Of a DNA stretch of 51,920 nucleotides, positions 22,501 to 34,900 are shown piece by piece (within the stretch, counting starts at the first letter, position 1; the number at the start of each line of letters is the position of its first letter). The stretch is from contig CM074809.1 of assembly GCA_037447605.1 (NCBI GenBank), positions 2,143,799-2,195,718 of the forward strand. Reading direction: 5' to 3'. The translations under genes and the position numbers were made by a program. This stretch comes from Zygnema circumcarinatum. Its lineage: Eukaryota; Streptophyta; Zygnematophyceae; Zygnematales; Zygnemataceae. The notes below the pieces were generated by a model that saw nothing but the letters and a program-made list of their open reading frames with translations, was not told the DNA's origin and searched no databases.

Positions 22501-24138
22501 AAGTAGAATCCCGAAAACTCAGACCAAACCAAAGACCAAACCAAAGACTGAAATTCCCTCTCTAAGGTGACGAGGTTTGCAGCATGTTTCCGCGTTTTGG
22601 TCGTAAAACATAAAGTATATTGTCTCCACCATCAACCACCATTAACTCATCATTGCAACACAGGTTAACGTGCCGTGAAGCAGATGCTAACTGTATCCAA
22701 GTTTTTGGAGGTGGCAGGTATCGGATCTCGGAGGTGGCATTGATGAAGATCAATTAGAAAAGGTGGGGGAAACACAAAGGATTCCGTTGTAGCCTCAGCT
22801 ACCACTTGCGGCTGTTTGGACGTTTTTTTTTTTTGCTGCAACTGTTGAACTAGAACTTGAACTTCGTTAATCTCTCGTTGACTATGATAGTGAAGGGCAA
22901 AACGTCGCATAAAATAAATGATAGCACGAGCAACAAACTTGAACTTTTGGACATGATTAAGAGTCCTTGTCTTGTCTTGTCCATGATATAGTGCTTTCTT
23001 GATCCTGCTAGTTCTTCCCTTTTGCTTCTCTATGCCCCTCACAACTTTCATTTCGTCCCACTTTTGTTACCCAACTCCCTCTCTCCCCTCTCGCTCACTC
23101 TCCCTCCTTCATCTCTCTTCCCTCCTTTTTTCAAGTGAATGTGACCCCTCCTGTTCCTTTCAATTCATGAAGCAAGGAAATCTCGTCTGTGTTGTTTGTC
23201 TTGCACTGTAGTTCATACATCGCATGGTGACGAGCATTTACCACAATGGCAATAGACGGATCATTGTGACATTCATCCCATTCTCACTTTGGTTTCGCCT
23301 CGCTTTGTCGGAGCTAGGACAGGTGTGGAAATACGGCTATTCAACAGTAGAAGATTCCATGTTGGCTGAGCAGGACATGGTGGCAGGGGGAAACAGCCCT
23401 TACAGCTATGGGCTTGGAGGTAATGGTTCTTCTTAGCAAAATTCAGCAAACCGGACCTTTGCTGGGTGCAATTTTAATGTCAATGAAAAAGATTCGATAC
23501 GTTTGATACATTCAAAATATGCTTCTGCCCTGTTTTTCAGCCAAGGATTTCTCTCCTTATAACAGCGTGTGCTGATAGCAGGCATAGGCGCCACTTCTCA
23601 GCAGCAGAGCAACCCGATGGCCGGCCTTGGCTTCGGCCTGCCCCTCTCCCGTCTTCATGCGCAATATTTCGGTGGCGGAATACAGGTGGGTTCTTCTGAT
23701 CATTTTCTGATTCCATTCACTCAATACGCTATTGCAGGACTGGGTATTTTTTGCGCTTTCCTTTAGGCACCGTTTATCCTGCAGGCATGGGATTCCGGAA
23801 GTTGTTGCGCATTTCGGGTTTTTTTCCAATCAGTTTTCCCTGCAACTGGCAACCAGCCATGTTGCATTTTCTCCTCCTGGCTGCAAAAGTTGTGCTGTGA
23901 TCGATAATCAACCAGCTCCGTAAAACTAGCTTCACTTCGCGACCAAGTTGCATGTGGTACCGGGTTCTCTTAATTTGATGGGTTCAGCCCGCCATGGATG
24001 ACATCACATGTAAAACAAGGGCGTGACACACGGCTTCACTTTTGAATGTGGCAGTTGGTCAGTATTCCAGGATACGGAACAGACGCGTACCTGCGGATAC
24101 ATCGGCTCGGCGACCAGACAGAAAATATCGAGATATGA
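19599..24138 (+). CDS. Mitochondrial 2-oxoacid dehydrogenase kinase (PDK/BCKDK family)
   Basis: Exons: 19599–20075, 20787–20899, 21416–21509, 21895–22056, 22343–22468, 22718–22762, 23323–23419, 23582–23685 and 24055–24138 (TGA). All phases match, giving 433 residues, near the family's ~400. The N-terminal ~50 residues are basic and Ser/Ala-rich, as in a mitochondrial presequence. The four-helix kinase part follows (ELPIRLAKRLIDLQFLPYI) with the RISRRVIAEQH motif (His211). The GHKL ATPase part has the N-box FEILKN (Glu279, Asn283), the G1 box SDLGGGI (325–332; many relatives have DQGGG or DRGGG), a VWKYGYST block, the G2 box GLGFGLPLSR (~386–395) and GYGTDAYL. Such kinases phosphorylate the E1-alpha subunit of pyruvate or branched-chain 2-oxoacid dehydrogenase in the matrix; I cannot decide which. 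The start of the fourth exon is the least certain boundary. Confidence 0.9.
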
Positions 24139-26652
24139 TGTGCAACTTTTCCTTCTGCCACCCCAATGAAGCATCGTCAGCAACTGTTGGCATACCCCCT
24201 TTTAACTAGCTGCTTGACTCGCGGCGGCCCTTGTGATTAGGAGTCGCCAGGTGCCTCGGCCAACGCTTAGGTCCCGTGCCACGAATGTAAGATAGGTCAG
24301 GTATTTCTTTTTTCGGATACTTTTCTGAATCTTTTCGGACTAGTTTAGTCCGTCACCCACGCTTGTCTGAAAAACAGAGACGGCTTCTGGAACAGCGCGA
24401 CATTGTGGATGGGATCGAATCGCCACCGGTACGTTTTCGGCTTTTAGAAAGCTGCCGTGTTGGCTGTGTATGGGGGTCAGAGGGGCAGGGTTGGATAAGG
24501 AAGCTCCTCGGGAAAGACTATCACCTTCAGTTTAAGTTGTACTGGAAGTACTTCGTGTTTAGGTCATCATCGTCCCCGATGAGGGGCATCAAAGGCAAGA
24601 ATAAGGGAATGGCGATCCGTCGTATTCGACATTCTTGAAACAAAGTCGCGGTGACTATCAGGTTCCTTTCATTAGTGGAAGAGTTGTGCTTTAATGGGAA
24701 AGTTCGCTTCTGAGGATGTCTTATAGAGAGGTTGATGTTTTCGAGGTGGAAGGCATAGACTCTATAGTTAAGAAAGCAAACAGTCTTGTCAGTGAAAGCA
24801 TGAGGGCAAGATTTGGCTGCTTTGGGGGGTGGGGGGAGGAGGGGGGGGAGAAAGCACGAGGGAGAAGAGAGGAGAGAGGGGCGGGAAGAAGAGGAGACGG
24901 ACAAGACCTTTTTTGACACTCGGTGATTGTAAGTAATCTATTGTTCCCATAATCTTGTCTTCTTTGCCTCCTTCATACGATGGTGGCTGGGACGACTACT
25001 GGGCTTGGCATGTGAGCCAAACGAACTGTGAAGCAGAATCGTGGGCACATTCAGAGTCAAAGAGGGAACCGAATTGTATGGCGCAGGACTTTCGTAGCAA
25101 GCTGAACTTAATTTCTGCTCTGATATTGAAATATTCGAAAGAGCGGCATCGGAGTCTTGGAAGCCAACTAGGCAGCCAGAAGGCGAAGAAAACAAGCTAA
25201 GCTGCACAAGCCATGGCTGGGGGCGGGCAGAGCTCTTGATCCAGATCAACCCCACATATGCATTGAACCTGGCCGCGCCCTGGCCCTGCGTGGATCCTAC
25301 GGCACGTGCCGTCAGGTCCGCCATGATCAAAAAATCTCTCAGCACCACGTGGCAGGTCGCGAGTGGTCCACCTTGCCCGACTCAGATCTTCCCTGACACG
25401 CGTCGAGCGCAGCGACGGCCTGAATCCTCGAAGATCTCGCCCTGCTTCAGTTGACCTGTACGGACCTCGAGACGCCCTGGAGCGCAGACCGAACATCGGA
25501 CCCTCTCTTGTATTGGAAATAATACACGGGCATCTGCCAATGGCGTTTTGCCACGTGTCAACAAATACACGTGACCAATCGTAATTGGCCGACGGTCCAG
25601 TACGAGCTCCCAAGGGTGCCAGGCGAGTCCTCGGTCCCCGCCTCGCCTCTCGCCTCACCTGCAGGCGGCGCTGCGGAGCTCGAGGCCATGGCGCTGACGG
25701 CGCATCGAACCGCGGCCTGCTGGTCGGTACTCGCATGCATGTTGATAAGAATTCCGCAGAAGTCTATGCAGAAGAAATATTTGAACTGCTGGCTTCGTCG
25801 TATAATGCCGCTGTCCCTGGGGACGTGTTCAGTTGTCTGTTGCACTGCAGTGACAGCGATATCCACGCTCTTGTTAAGTCTGGAAAATTGATCCAACCGG
25901 AGGTGATGCTGTATTGTTTCAATCCCCTTTTTTTTCTGCCTGACAAGAAGAAGAAGAAGAAGAAGAAGAAGATGTCGTAGCCCGAGGCCAGGACAGCACA
26001 TGGCATGTTCCAAATAAATGCTGGCATAAGTGCTTTTTGTTTCTGGTTCTTGCCAATTCTAGCAGAGCATTGGCACAACGGTACAATTCGAGTCTTTTGA
26101 AGCAGCTGTGGTACTGAAAATTCAAATTCGGTCAAAGTTAAATGTATGTGAGAATACAGAAGAGTTCAATGAGACGAGTTGCAAGGAGAAAATTATTAAA
26201 AACTGAGATTGTGGCGAAGAAATGCAGAACAAATAGGGCTTCAGACCTATTGAAGTTAACGGATCCCAATGCCGTGTATCACAAGGGAGAATGCTTACAA
26301 GATAGGCAATTTCATACTGAATCATTCTCAAAACGTGGGAGCAATTGGCAATCTAAGGACCAGGCTGCACTATTGAAACATGCGGGTGACTTGTTGGAAA
26401 ACGAATTCCTATTGTCGAAGCAAAGGCCATGCAGCAATATGAGTCAGAGATGGGAGGTGAAGAAAAATCAGACTGTTTGCATAAGGGGAAAAGGAAGCCC
26501 ATCGCAAGCACCTTACTTCGGCTGACGAATTGGATCCTTTGTTTCCCCGACAAGGATTAGTTAGCACCGTTAAGAATTGCGCTGTCCTCAACGCCTGCTC
26601 CAAACAGCCATATGTTTGCAACTGATGTTTGATTTTTTCTACTGCTTTGTAG
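24139..26652. other. Gene-poor stretch, probable 5' part of the next gene not resolved
   Basis: The exon at 26653 needs an upstream exon ending in phase 2, so coding exons should lie in here, but I could not identify them. Open candidates are around 24363–24428 (plus, MSEKQRRLLEQRD), 25689–25903 (plus, GC-rich start then AEVYAEEIFELLASSYNAAV) and 26142–26456 (plus). None has recognisable homology. 25200–25750 is GC-rich and could be a promoter or 5' exon region. A purine tract lies at about 24820–24900. Confidence 0.3.
25945..25972. repeat. (AAG)n microsatellite
   Basis: About nine uninterrupted AAG trinucleotides just after a T-run, giving a poly-Lys frame on plus. Confidence 0.95.
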
Positions 26653-27798
26653 CTTCTCTGCGGGGCTCACGAACGAGCCCTCCGGCTTTCTTTGCCAGCC
26701 GATCAATGTAGCACGGCCCCGACATGCCATCCGGCAGGTACGCATTATCTATCTGAACACTCTACTTTGCGTTTACTCACTGCCCATCCATAAGCGCGCA
26801 CATGTACGGTTAGCGTTACAGTACAAGTCTTTGAGTCTAAGCAACAAATTTATGCTATCGATTTCCTTGTTCAGGGCAGGCCATACAGACTGCATGTCGC
26901 AGCAGTTGTCGACGACGAGGAAGAGAGCTCCAAGGGCCTTTTCAACTTTGTGACGGATAATCCGAGCAGTCGGAGTGCAATTCAGTTGATCTCAACGCCG
27001 GCAGAGGACGGGAATCTGGGGCAGATGATAAGTGTAAGTGAACATAAGTGGGGAGACTGTCAACTTGGTTGCAAGCTGATGTCGTATACCTCTGAAGTTA
27101 CAAAAACTGGCAATCCAATGGACGAAAGCGGTCACTACATTAAAGAAATGCGAACAGAAGCAAATGAGCGGCCCTCTTGGTGCCAACTAAACTACATAGA
27201 TTTGCGGCGAAGTGTTGCTACTATTGCACGTCTTGCTGTTACAAGGCAAGCTGGCTGGCTCATTTGCTGAAGATGCAGAAAGCAGTTCTCAGTAAAGGGG
27301 CAAAATGTTGCTTGGACCTGGTTCTTGATTTAAGCAGATTCTGGTGTTCGAATAAAAATTGTTTCACTCAAAAGAATCTTGTACTAGCAGAGAACCACGA
27401 TTGTAGGATCAAGCCTTCATCTCCTTGGTAACAGACATACCCCTTTCTCTTGCAGATTCTTAACCTTCTCGAAAATACCTTATGTGAGGCTTCCATGCGT
27501 AATACTGAAATTGATCGTTTTCTTTTCTTGTAAAATGTCACACCATGGAAAAGTCACATTGGATGAATGTCTTGAGTTGGAAATCTGTCTTTGATATGAG
27601 TTCAGGTTTATATGCTAACATACGGGAGTATGGGCGCATCTGAATAAGGGCCAGAGGTTGCTCTTGCTTTGCTGATTTACATGTGCCTTTTTGTTTGGGA
27701 TATGGCGGCAGCAAATAGAGTTCAAGGGCAGAGAGAATGGACGATATGTCATATCAGGCGGCTTGGAGCACTGGGTCCGGGAAACTCGTGAGCTTTAA
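26653..27798 (+). CDS. Unrecognised gene, 3' exons only (possibly PsbP/Mog1-like)
   Basis: Three linked exons with matching phases: 26653–26737 (entered in phase 2), 26875–27033 and 27712–27798 (TAA). They encode a C-terminal part of 108 complete codons. Visible blocks are GFLCQPINVARPRHAIRQ, a DDEEESSKGLFNFVTDNP segment and a terminal ISGGLEHWVRETREL. The mixed beta-strand-like composition with GGLEHW near the end reminds me of PsbP/Mog1-like plastid lumen proteins, but this is an impression and not an identification. The 5' exons are missing from the model. The stop codon overlaps a good donor (ACTC|GTGAGC at 27788), so the last exon could instead be spliced onward toward the hydrolase that begins 158 bp downstream. 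Confidence 0.6.
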
Positions 27799-27802
27799 TC
27801 TG

Positions 27803-27872
27803 ACCATCCTGTAACAAAGTTTACCATCCTGTAACAAAGTTTACCATCCTGTAACAAAGTTTACCATCCTGT
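27803..27872 (+). repeat. 20-bp tandem repeat, 3.5 copies
   Basis: Unit ACCATCCTGTAACAAAGTTT, three perfect copies plus a partial one, starting five bases after the stop codon of the preceding gene. Confidence 0.95.
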
Positions 27873-27956
27873 TTGAAGTCTTACGGTTCGTTCTCTCTCT
27901 CAATTTAAAAACTATCGTACAGCACAACCTCATGTTTCAGTTTACATCATCATTGC

Positions 27957-30900
27957 ATGCATGCATCATCATATGCATCATTGCATCACTCCCGGGGAGG
28001 ATTTCGAACTATTGTGAATGTTGTTTCGTCACAAGCTTTGGCGGCCTTTCATCGATACATCCTCATCTCCGGAGGAAGGGGCTGGGCTAGTGCAGCTGCC
28101 AAGGGACTCTTTAACAACGCTTCGGATGCTCCCAAAGTCCTTTTCCTCCATGGAGTCCCCACCCAATCCTACAGTTTCAGAAACGTCATGTTGCAGGTTA
28201 GCTGGCTGAAGCTCGCACCCACCTATGAAAGCGACAATTACTTGGGCTTCTGAGTGTACCCGCAATTCCGTGCAATCTTGGTAGCTCCTCTCTTATCTGT
28301 AGTCCCTTTTGAGAGGGGTACGTGATTAGCTAAGTTTTGGCTTGTGCGGTGGGTCCACAGCTGTCAGATAAAGGCTTCCACTGCTATGCACCGGACTGGA
28401 TCGGTTTCGGACTTTCGGAGAAGCCTCAGCCGGGCTATGGCTTCAACTACACAGGTGGGCATTGGGCCGAAGGTCCCGCCCGCAATCTGAAGCACTTAAG
28501 CACCCTGCAAACCTCCGTTTGAAGTTAGTCTTCGCGGGGAAGCTGTTGGACAGAGACAAACGAGAATGTCACAGAGAATGTGCAAGCCACTTGAAACGAG
28601 TTGTTAGACTTAACAAAAAGAGTCCAACTATGTCCTACCGTGTTCGGCCCCTTCAGTTTTCCATCCATTCTTCTCCTCTGCATCGCCCATTCGTTACTCT
28701 CGCGAACTCGTCTCTGTTCTGTTTCACAAAAGAGTCTTAACTGATAAGCGACACTTTTGAAGTTCTAATGCAGCCTCTTCCTGCATGGAACGCTGAAGAA
28801 CCCGAGCCAAGTCTGTTGAAAGTAGAGTGAACTGAGACGGGCAATGGACTCGGGAATGCAGAGGAGGAGTTCCATCAGAGCCTCGATGAGCTGCTCACTG
28901 TACTCGGCCTCACGCAGCCTTTGTACCTTGTCGTGCAGGTCGGCAGCCTCTTCCCTTCCCTCCCCTCTTCTCTTCCCTTCCCTTTCCTCCATAGCTTTCC
29001 ACTAGAATCTCAGGAAAAGGTTGCCACCTGCGGCTCGTCAAGCTGTAGCAAGTGATCACCCGTTGATCACCAATGAAAGGATCGGAGGTGGCTAATTTCA
29101 CCTCCCCCTCCTCCTCCTTTAAAAAGACAAATCCTTCCGATGAGTGGGTGTGTCCGCAGGGCTTCGTGTTGGGGAGCTACGGGCTGACGTGGGCGCTGAC
29201 GCACGCGGCGCACGTGCGGGCTTTGGCCGTTCTGAACACACCGCTGACGGCGCAAGGCGCGCTGCCCACCGCGCTCTCTCTGCTCAGGTCCGGGCCGAGC
29301 CTCAGGCTCGGGATGGCAGGCATTGGAAGATGGGGTCGCGGCTTTGCAGGAGCATGCATGTGGATGTGTCCCCCGGCAGAGGGGGCATGATTTGTTGGGT
29401 TGGTCGCTAGGTGAAGTCAGCAGGACAATGAGCGTTTGCAAAGGAAGGGAAAGCTCAGCTCAGCTTACAGAGTTTGCGATGAATGATCGCCATGAGGTTC
29501 ACGTCTGATGTGAGGTGGCGGCTTGTTACGCTACTAATGCAGATTGCCTTTTGTTGGGGAGTTCGCATCACAAAATGCAATCCTCGCAGAGCGATTTGTG
29601 GAGAAGGGCAGCCCGTAAGCTTAAGGCTTTCCCTGAACTTTCTTGAGTTGTTGCCTTGCATCTGCCAATTTTGGGCCAGTGTGTTCGACGATTGAAGATG
29701 CTAGCAAAGGAGAAAGGCTTGCAGCAAAAAGTAACAATTATCAAAGCACATACTTACATCGTTTCTACGTGTTCTGATAAGAAAAAAGGCCTACTTTTTG
29801 CAGATATGTGTTGGAAAATGACGATGCAGATGTTTATCGTCTGCCCTACCTCGATACAAGCGAAGCCGGCTTCTGTGAGTGTCTCCTTCCGTTTGTGCTC
29901 CGTCAGCCTGCACCGCTCTTTATATTTTGGTCTGCCCTTGGCACGTGCGGAGCCCTCAGCGGAGAGACCCTGACGGCGCTGTGGGGGGGCGGCCAATGGC
30001 AGCGCTTTTGGAAACAGCGCGGCGAGCGCCCCTGAAGGAGCTGAGCAGACGCATTCCGGAGGGTTTCGCCGCAGGGAGGTGGGTGCTTGGAATGGTCGGC
30101 AAAGGGCAGAAACATGCCAGATGTCATATAGATGCGCTCCCACATGAACTTTGGATGCAGCACGCTGAACGTAGGGTTCAAAGACAGTCTTAGGATAAGG
30201 GACATGAAACGTTGTTTTATGGCAGTGTGCAAGATTCACTCGAAACAGAAAATAGTACGAGGAAGGTGATATGCTGTGATGGCTACGCCTTTGGATCCAT
30301 AAACTGGAATTGCGACAACCTTCGTGAAGTGACAACTTGAGGAGCAACTTCTTGCTTTCTAATTGTCGCTTCCTAAGGGCGGCATTGCCGGGAGTTGCAG
30401 ATGGAATGTCCCAACGGTTGTTGCATGGGGCGAAAAGGATCCGTACCTCCCAACATCGGAAGCGACCACATTTGCAGCGGCCAATGCGTCCAAAATCACA
30501 GTCAAACTCTTGGAGGGGGCGGGGCACTTACCTCAGGAGGACTGGTAAGTTGTCGACCTGCCGACCTTTCATTTCCTCGTTCTTTATAAAAACCCTGATT
30601 CGGCAGCGCTCTCTGCATTCTTTTTAGGATCATCAAATGGCATTTTAAGAAACCCGGCAGAGTCAACAGGCTGCTCTTGTGTACAATGTATTGCTGCACA
30701 TGAAGTCCATGGCGAAATACACCATTCTGTGAATATTCGGCTAAGTCCTGTCGTATGACTCCAGCCAGGCAGAGAGTGTTTACTCCCTCTCGTGTTAACT
30801 GCGGGTCACCTTAGGCCTGCTAGAATCCTCCACTTACCACATAAAGCGTAGAGACAGTGACTAGTTGCTGCAGTGTAATGAACGAGAGAATACATGATCT

Positions 30901-31037
30901 GAAATGCAGTACCTTTCTTTGGTCCTGGAACTGCTCGTCCATCTGTCTTAGTCGCAGCTTACAATTGCTTGAAGTCGTGCAGGGCGGAGAAGGTTGTGGA
31001 CGCATTGAGCGCACACTTCAAACGAGCGCAGTCGTGA
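27957..31037 (+). CDS. Plastid-type alpha/beta hydrolase with degenerate nucleophile elbow
   Basis: Exons: 27957–28196, 28361–28454, 28862–28938, 29160–29287, 29543–29614, 29804–29874, 30003–30078, 30401–30544 and 30983–31037 (TGA). All phases fit, giving 318 residues. Family landmarks are LFLHGVPTQSYSFR (oxyanion region), APDWIGFGLSEKPQPGYGFN, GSYGLTWAL, FVGEFASQNAILAERFV, DVYRLPYL, GEKDPYLP (Asp266) and GAGHLPQEDW (His295). I recognise this as the plant chloroplast group that includes Arabidopsis At1g52510. Where most members have G-x-S-x-G, this one reads GFVLG (138–142), so no nucleophile serine is visible there. The start at 27957 gives a Ser/Ala/Arg/His-rich leader of about 45 residues compatible with a transit peptide, but an upstream first exon is not excluded. 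Confidence 0.88.
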
Positions 31038-31907
31038 TAGCAGGCGCGCAGTCTGCTCCGTCTTGGTCAGAACGCGTCACAGGCGAACCGAATTTATCAT
31101 TTTGTTTGTTTAAAGGATTGAAATATAGTCTTCAATGTATCCTCAATATAGATGGAGTTTGATAGGCTCGACTTGTGCAGACGGAGTGCCATCCTGCAAT
31201 GCAGTCGTGCCCACGTGCACATGCACATGTTACATGCCGCTTTCACGCCGCACTGCCACATGGGACGAGAAGTCTGCGGAATCACAGGGCGATGCAGTAA
31301 AGCTTAATTGAAGCTATCCTACAACACGACGCGAGTTCTGCCGACGAATTGCAAATTGAAGTCCACGAAACCTTGGACACGCTCCAGCACGTCGTCGGGC
31401 GAAACTTGAAGGAATACGTTTAATATGGCTTGAAATGAAGTCAAGGTGACTGACCAAGCCATTGCGAGACGGGCGAGCAGCATCCAATGGATTGCGTACA
31501 CTCTTTATGAGCATACAACAGTCCGCCAACGGCTTGAAAGCTCGGCACTCACACTGCAGTCACGAAAGCTCAGAAACCATCACCCTGTCACATGTGCTCA
31601 GTTACCTAAATCCGGTGTTGTACACTAGTACATGAACCAACTGCATGCATAGAAACGAAGCTAATGCTACCGTACAAGGAGTTGTACACAATGCTCCTTC
31701 TGTAAACGGGAGAAAATCGGCATTCCGTGGAAACACATGCATAATGATCGGTAACCGAAATCCTTTGGAAAAAGTTCTCAAACCTACCGGAAAATTCATG
31801 GCGACACATTCAACATTCTGGCTGATAAACTTTGGCTGACGGCATTTCCCTGTGAATTGTTTACTGCCACGGTCTCTAAAGCTTAGTTCAGGAGACTAGG
31901 TTCACTA
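31038..31907. other. Convergent intergenic region, nothing recognised
   Basis: Lies between the 3' ends of the plus-strand hydrolase and the minus-strand THO2 gene. Short frames on both strands lack homology or splice support. It contains both 3' UTRs. Confidence 0.5.
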
Positions 31908-34900
31908 TCATCTGTGCCGATCCCTATGAGGCTTCTTCCTGGGTTTCTCCTCATCCCACACTTCGTCTCTTCCACTCCCCCGATACGACTGATCCTCGTC
32001 CCTTCCCCCAGTCCTTGATGCCTTTCCATGCACCCGCACCCCAGAATTTTTGCCAGACAATGCCTCTGCCACGTCATCATATCCACTGCGCCGTCCCCCA
32101 CCCCCAAGCTCTTCTCTGTTCCCAAGCAGCTCCACTCTGCCAGGCACTTCTCCCTTCCTCCGCTCATCTCGCCCATCAAACTGGCCTTGCATGGATACAC
32201 TTCCAGAGCCACCCGTCAGTGAAGCATAGCCCCCGGCCCCAGAAGGTGAATCTCCTGCGGCGCCCCCAAAGTCACCTCTCTTTAGCTTTCGGCGCTTCGA
32301 TTGACTGGCTGCTGCCTCTTTCTCCTCTTCTTCCTTTGCTATAGTGGCTGCTAAGGCTGCCTCCTGTATGCGGATTTTTTCCGCCCGTTCGCTCGCTCGC
32401 TCTCGCTCCCGCGTCAAACGTTCCAGCTGCAGGCAAGAAGCAAAAGATAGAGGTCAAACCAGAATGCTTCCCCTTCGAGGAACAATCATCCTATGCCATC
32501 TGCCAGGTGAAATACTTCGTTTTTTAAACAGAAGCAATGATCTCGCAACATTGCATCTCAGCGGCCACACAAGCAAATTTGTGCCTTGGCTGCTCAAAAC
32601 CTGGGGACACTTTGCAGGTTTGAAGTGGTGAGAAGTACACCAACGGAAGGTTCCTGCAACAAGTCAACTCTCTCTTCTGTCTTGCAATATACCTATTTCT
32701 TCTCGTATTTCACAATTAATGACAAGTAGACACTACCATAGACCTCTCAGCCCAAACTTAATACAACTTCCACTTTCGCCTTTATGGACGTTCAGAACGC
32801 TTTCTCCTAGCCGTGCATATTCCCCGCTGCAAAGTATTTGCAATGTTCATGTTAACTTTCTAGAATTCCTTCATTTCCTGAAGGAATCTTCACAAAAGCA
32901 TTGTTAACTCCGGAAAACGTCCAAAAGACCCTTCATTCCCATGCTGGGTGCATTGTGCACAACCCACAGGGCAATGCCAATAAAGTGACCTGGAGCAGAA
33001 TTCTCACAGAATTAAACAAAACGCAAAAAGTGCTCTCCAGTGACTCTATCCTTTACTTTCTTGCCATTTCCAAGCCCACCTTCTGACTAGCAGACGAAGG
33101 TGCATCCTCCCGCCGACTTCGCTCCCTCGCACCATCATCCTCCCCAACAATCCTGCGTCTCTCAAGCCCTTCCTCTACTCCTCGTCCCTCTCCCTCCTCA
33201 CTTATCATCCATCTCCTCTCTCCTCCCAAAGGGGACGTTTTTCTCACCTCGCGGACCGCCCCTCGTGTTCCTTTCCTGTCAGAATCGGTCTCCACTCTTC
33301 GCCCCACAGTGGACGGTGTTACATGAGGCTGAATGGGAGGAGGAGGAGGAAGTTCTCTCCCAGCCGCTTGCATGGGAAAACGGTCATCTAGGTGGGCCTG
33401 CTCTGCAATCTCGCTAAAGCGGGTGGCACCATGTCGACCTTCGACCTTCATTTCCTTGCCCAACCCCCTATCTCTTGGACTCGCTCTCTCTTCCTTGGAA
33501 TGTCGCTCATATCCACGGTCCACCTGTGCCTCCTCGACTATCCTCCTGTCAAACTTTTCCCACCTATCCCCCAACGCCTTTTCTCCAACCCTGTCACTAA
33601 CAGTGTCCCCCCTCTCAACTTTGTCTGACCGCTCAGCTTCCAACATTCTTTCACGTCCCCTTTCCAAAACTCGATCTCCTCTATCGAACCTCTCATCCAG
33701 TCTGCTATCCATCCCTTTCTCAGACAAGCGAAAATCTTGTCCACCAGCCCTTTCTGGGCCCTTTCCATCACCTCGCATCACTTCACCCCTCTCCCACCTC
33801 CCATCTACACTCCTCGCATCTTGACGTCCCTCAGGTATCCTCACCACCTCCCCGGGTTCCATGCTCCCCTCCATCTTTCGAGATCGTTTGATCGCCCAAT
33901 CGATCCCTTCCTCTCCGCTTGGAGGCCCTCGCTTTGAAACTCGTTCTTTGAGTCCTCCTCCGTCATTCAATGGACTCTGGCCACCATGTGGCTGTTCTTC
34001 ACGATATGGTGATCTTGAAGTAGGCCTTAGTTTGCTGTGAGGCCCAAGGGTCCTTGTTTCTCCATCGAAGTTTTCTCCTCTTTCCCAATCCTTCTCCACG
34101 ATTTTCATCTCTCCTCGTGTTCCAATATTTCCTTTCTCTCCCAATCTACCGCCAACAGCGGCCGCTTCCTGCCCCCTGCCTCCAATCCTGCTGGAAATTG
34201 ACCCTCCTCCTCTTCCTCCCCCAAGTTGGCGTAGCTCCGCTTGAGCCTTCTTCTCTACTGGCAAAGGTCCTCGGCTATTTATAGACGCATTCCGACCAGC
34301 ATTTGAGCTGCTCCCAATGGGAGTGCCCACTGCAGCTGCAGCCCCCCCCTGCCTGATGTCCCCGTCTATGGACACTACTGGCGAAACCCTAGAGGGTGCA
34401 GGAGATGGTGCAACAGGGGTCATGGAAGCCCTAGCGAGCTGAGTTGTGGCTGATGAGCTGCTTCGCTTTTGTGATTCTTCCTTCTGCACTGCAATTTCCC
34501 CAACCTCTGCCTTTCCCAAACTAGGTCTTTGGCCAAAAACTGTCGGCGGTGTCAACTCAATCCCTGCAGCCATACCTGCAGCGGATGACGCAGGAACAGA
34601 CGCACCATCCTCTGATTTTGATGGAGGACGTGTCACCGAATTCTCTCCCTTTACAGTTGCTTGCGATTGGGGCCGAGGAGCCCCCCTTGTGGGTCCTTGT
34701 GTCTGTCCAGTCCTCCCTTGCCCAGTCCCACCTCCCCTCGTGCCCCCCCCTCCACTTGATGCAGAGACTTCCCCTAAACTCCCTGCACTGCTAGGGGGGG
34801 CAACAGACCTGACTCTGCCCTCCCCAGCAGCTGCTCCTCCCCCAGTCACTCCCCCATGCTGAACCCTTCCCGTAGAACCCCCCGGCCCACTGGCAACCCT

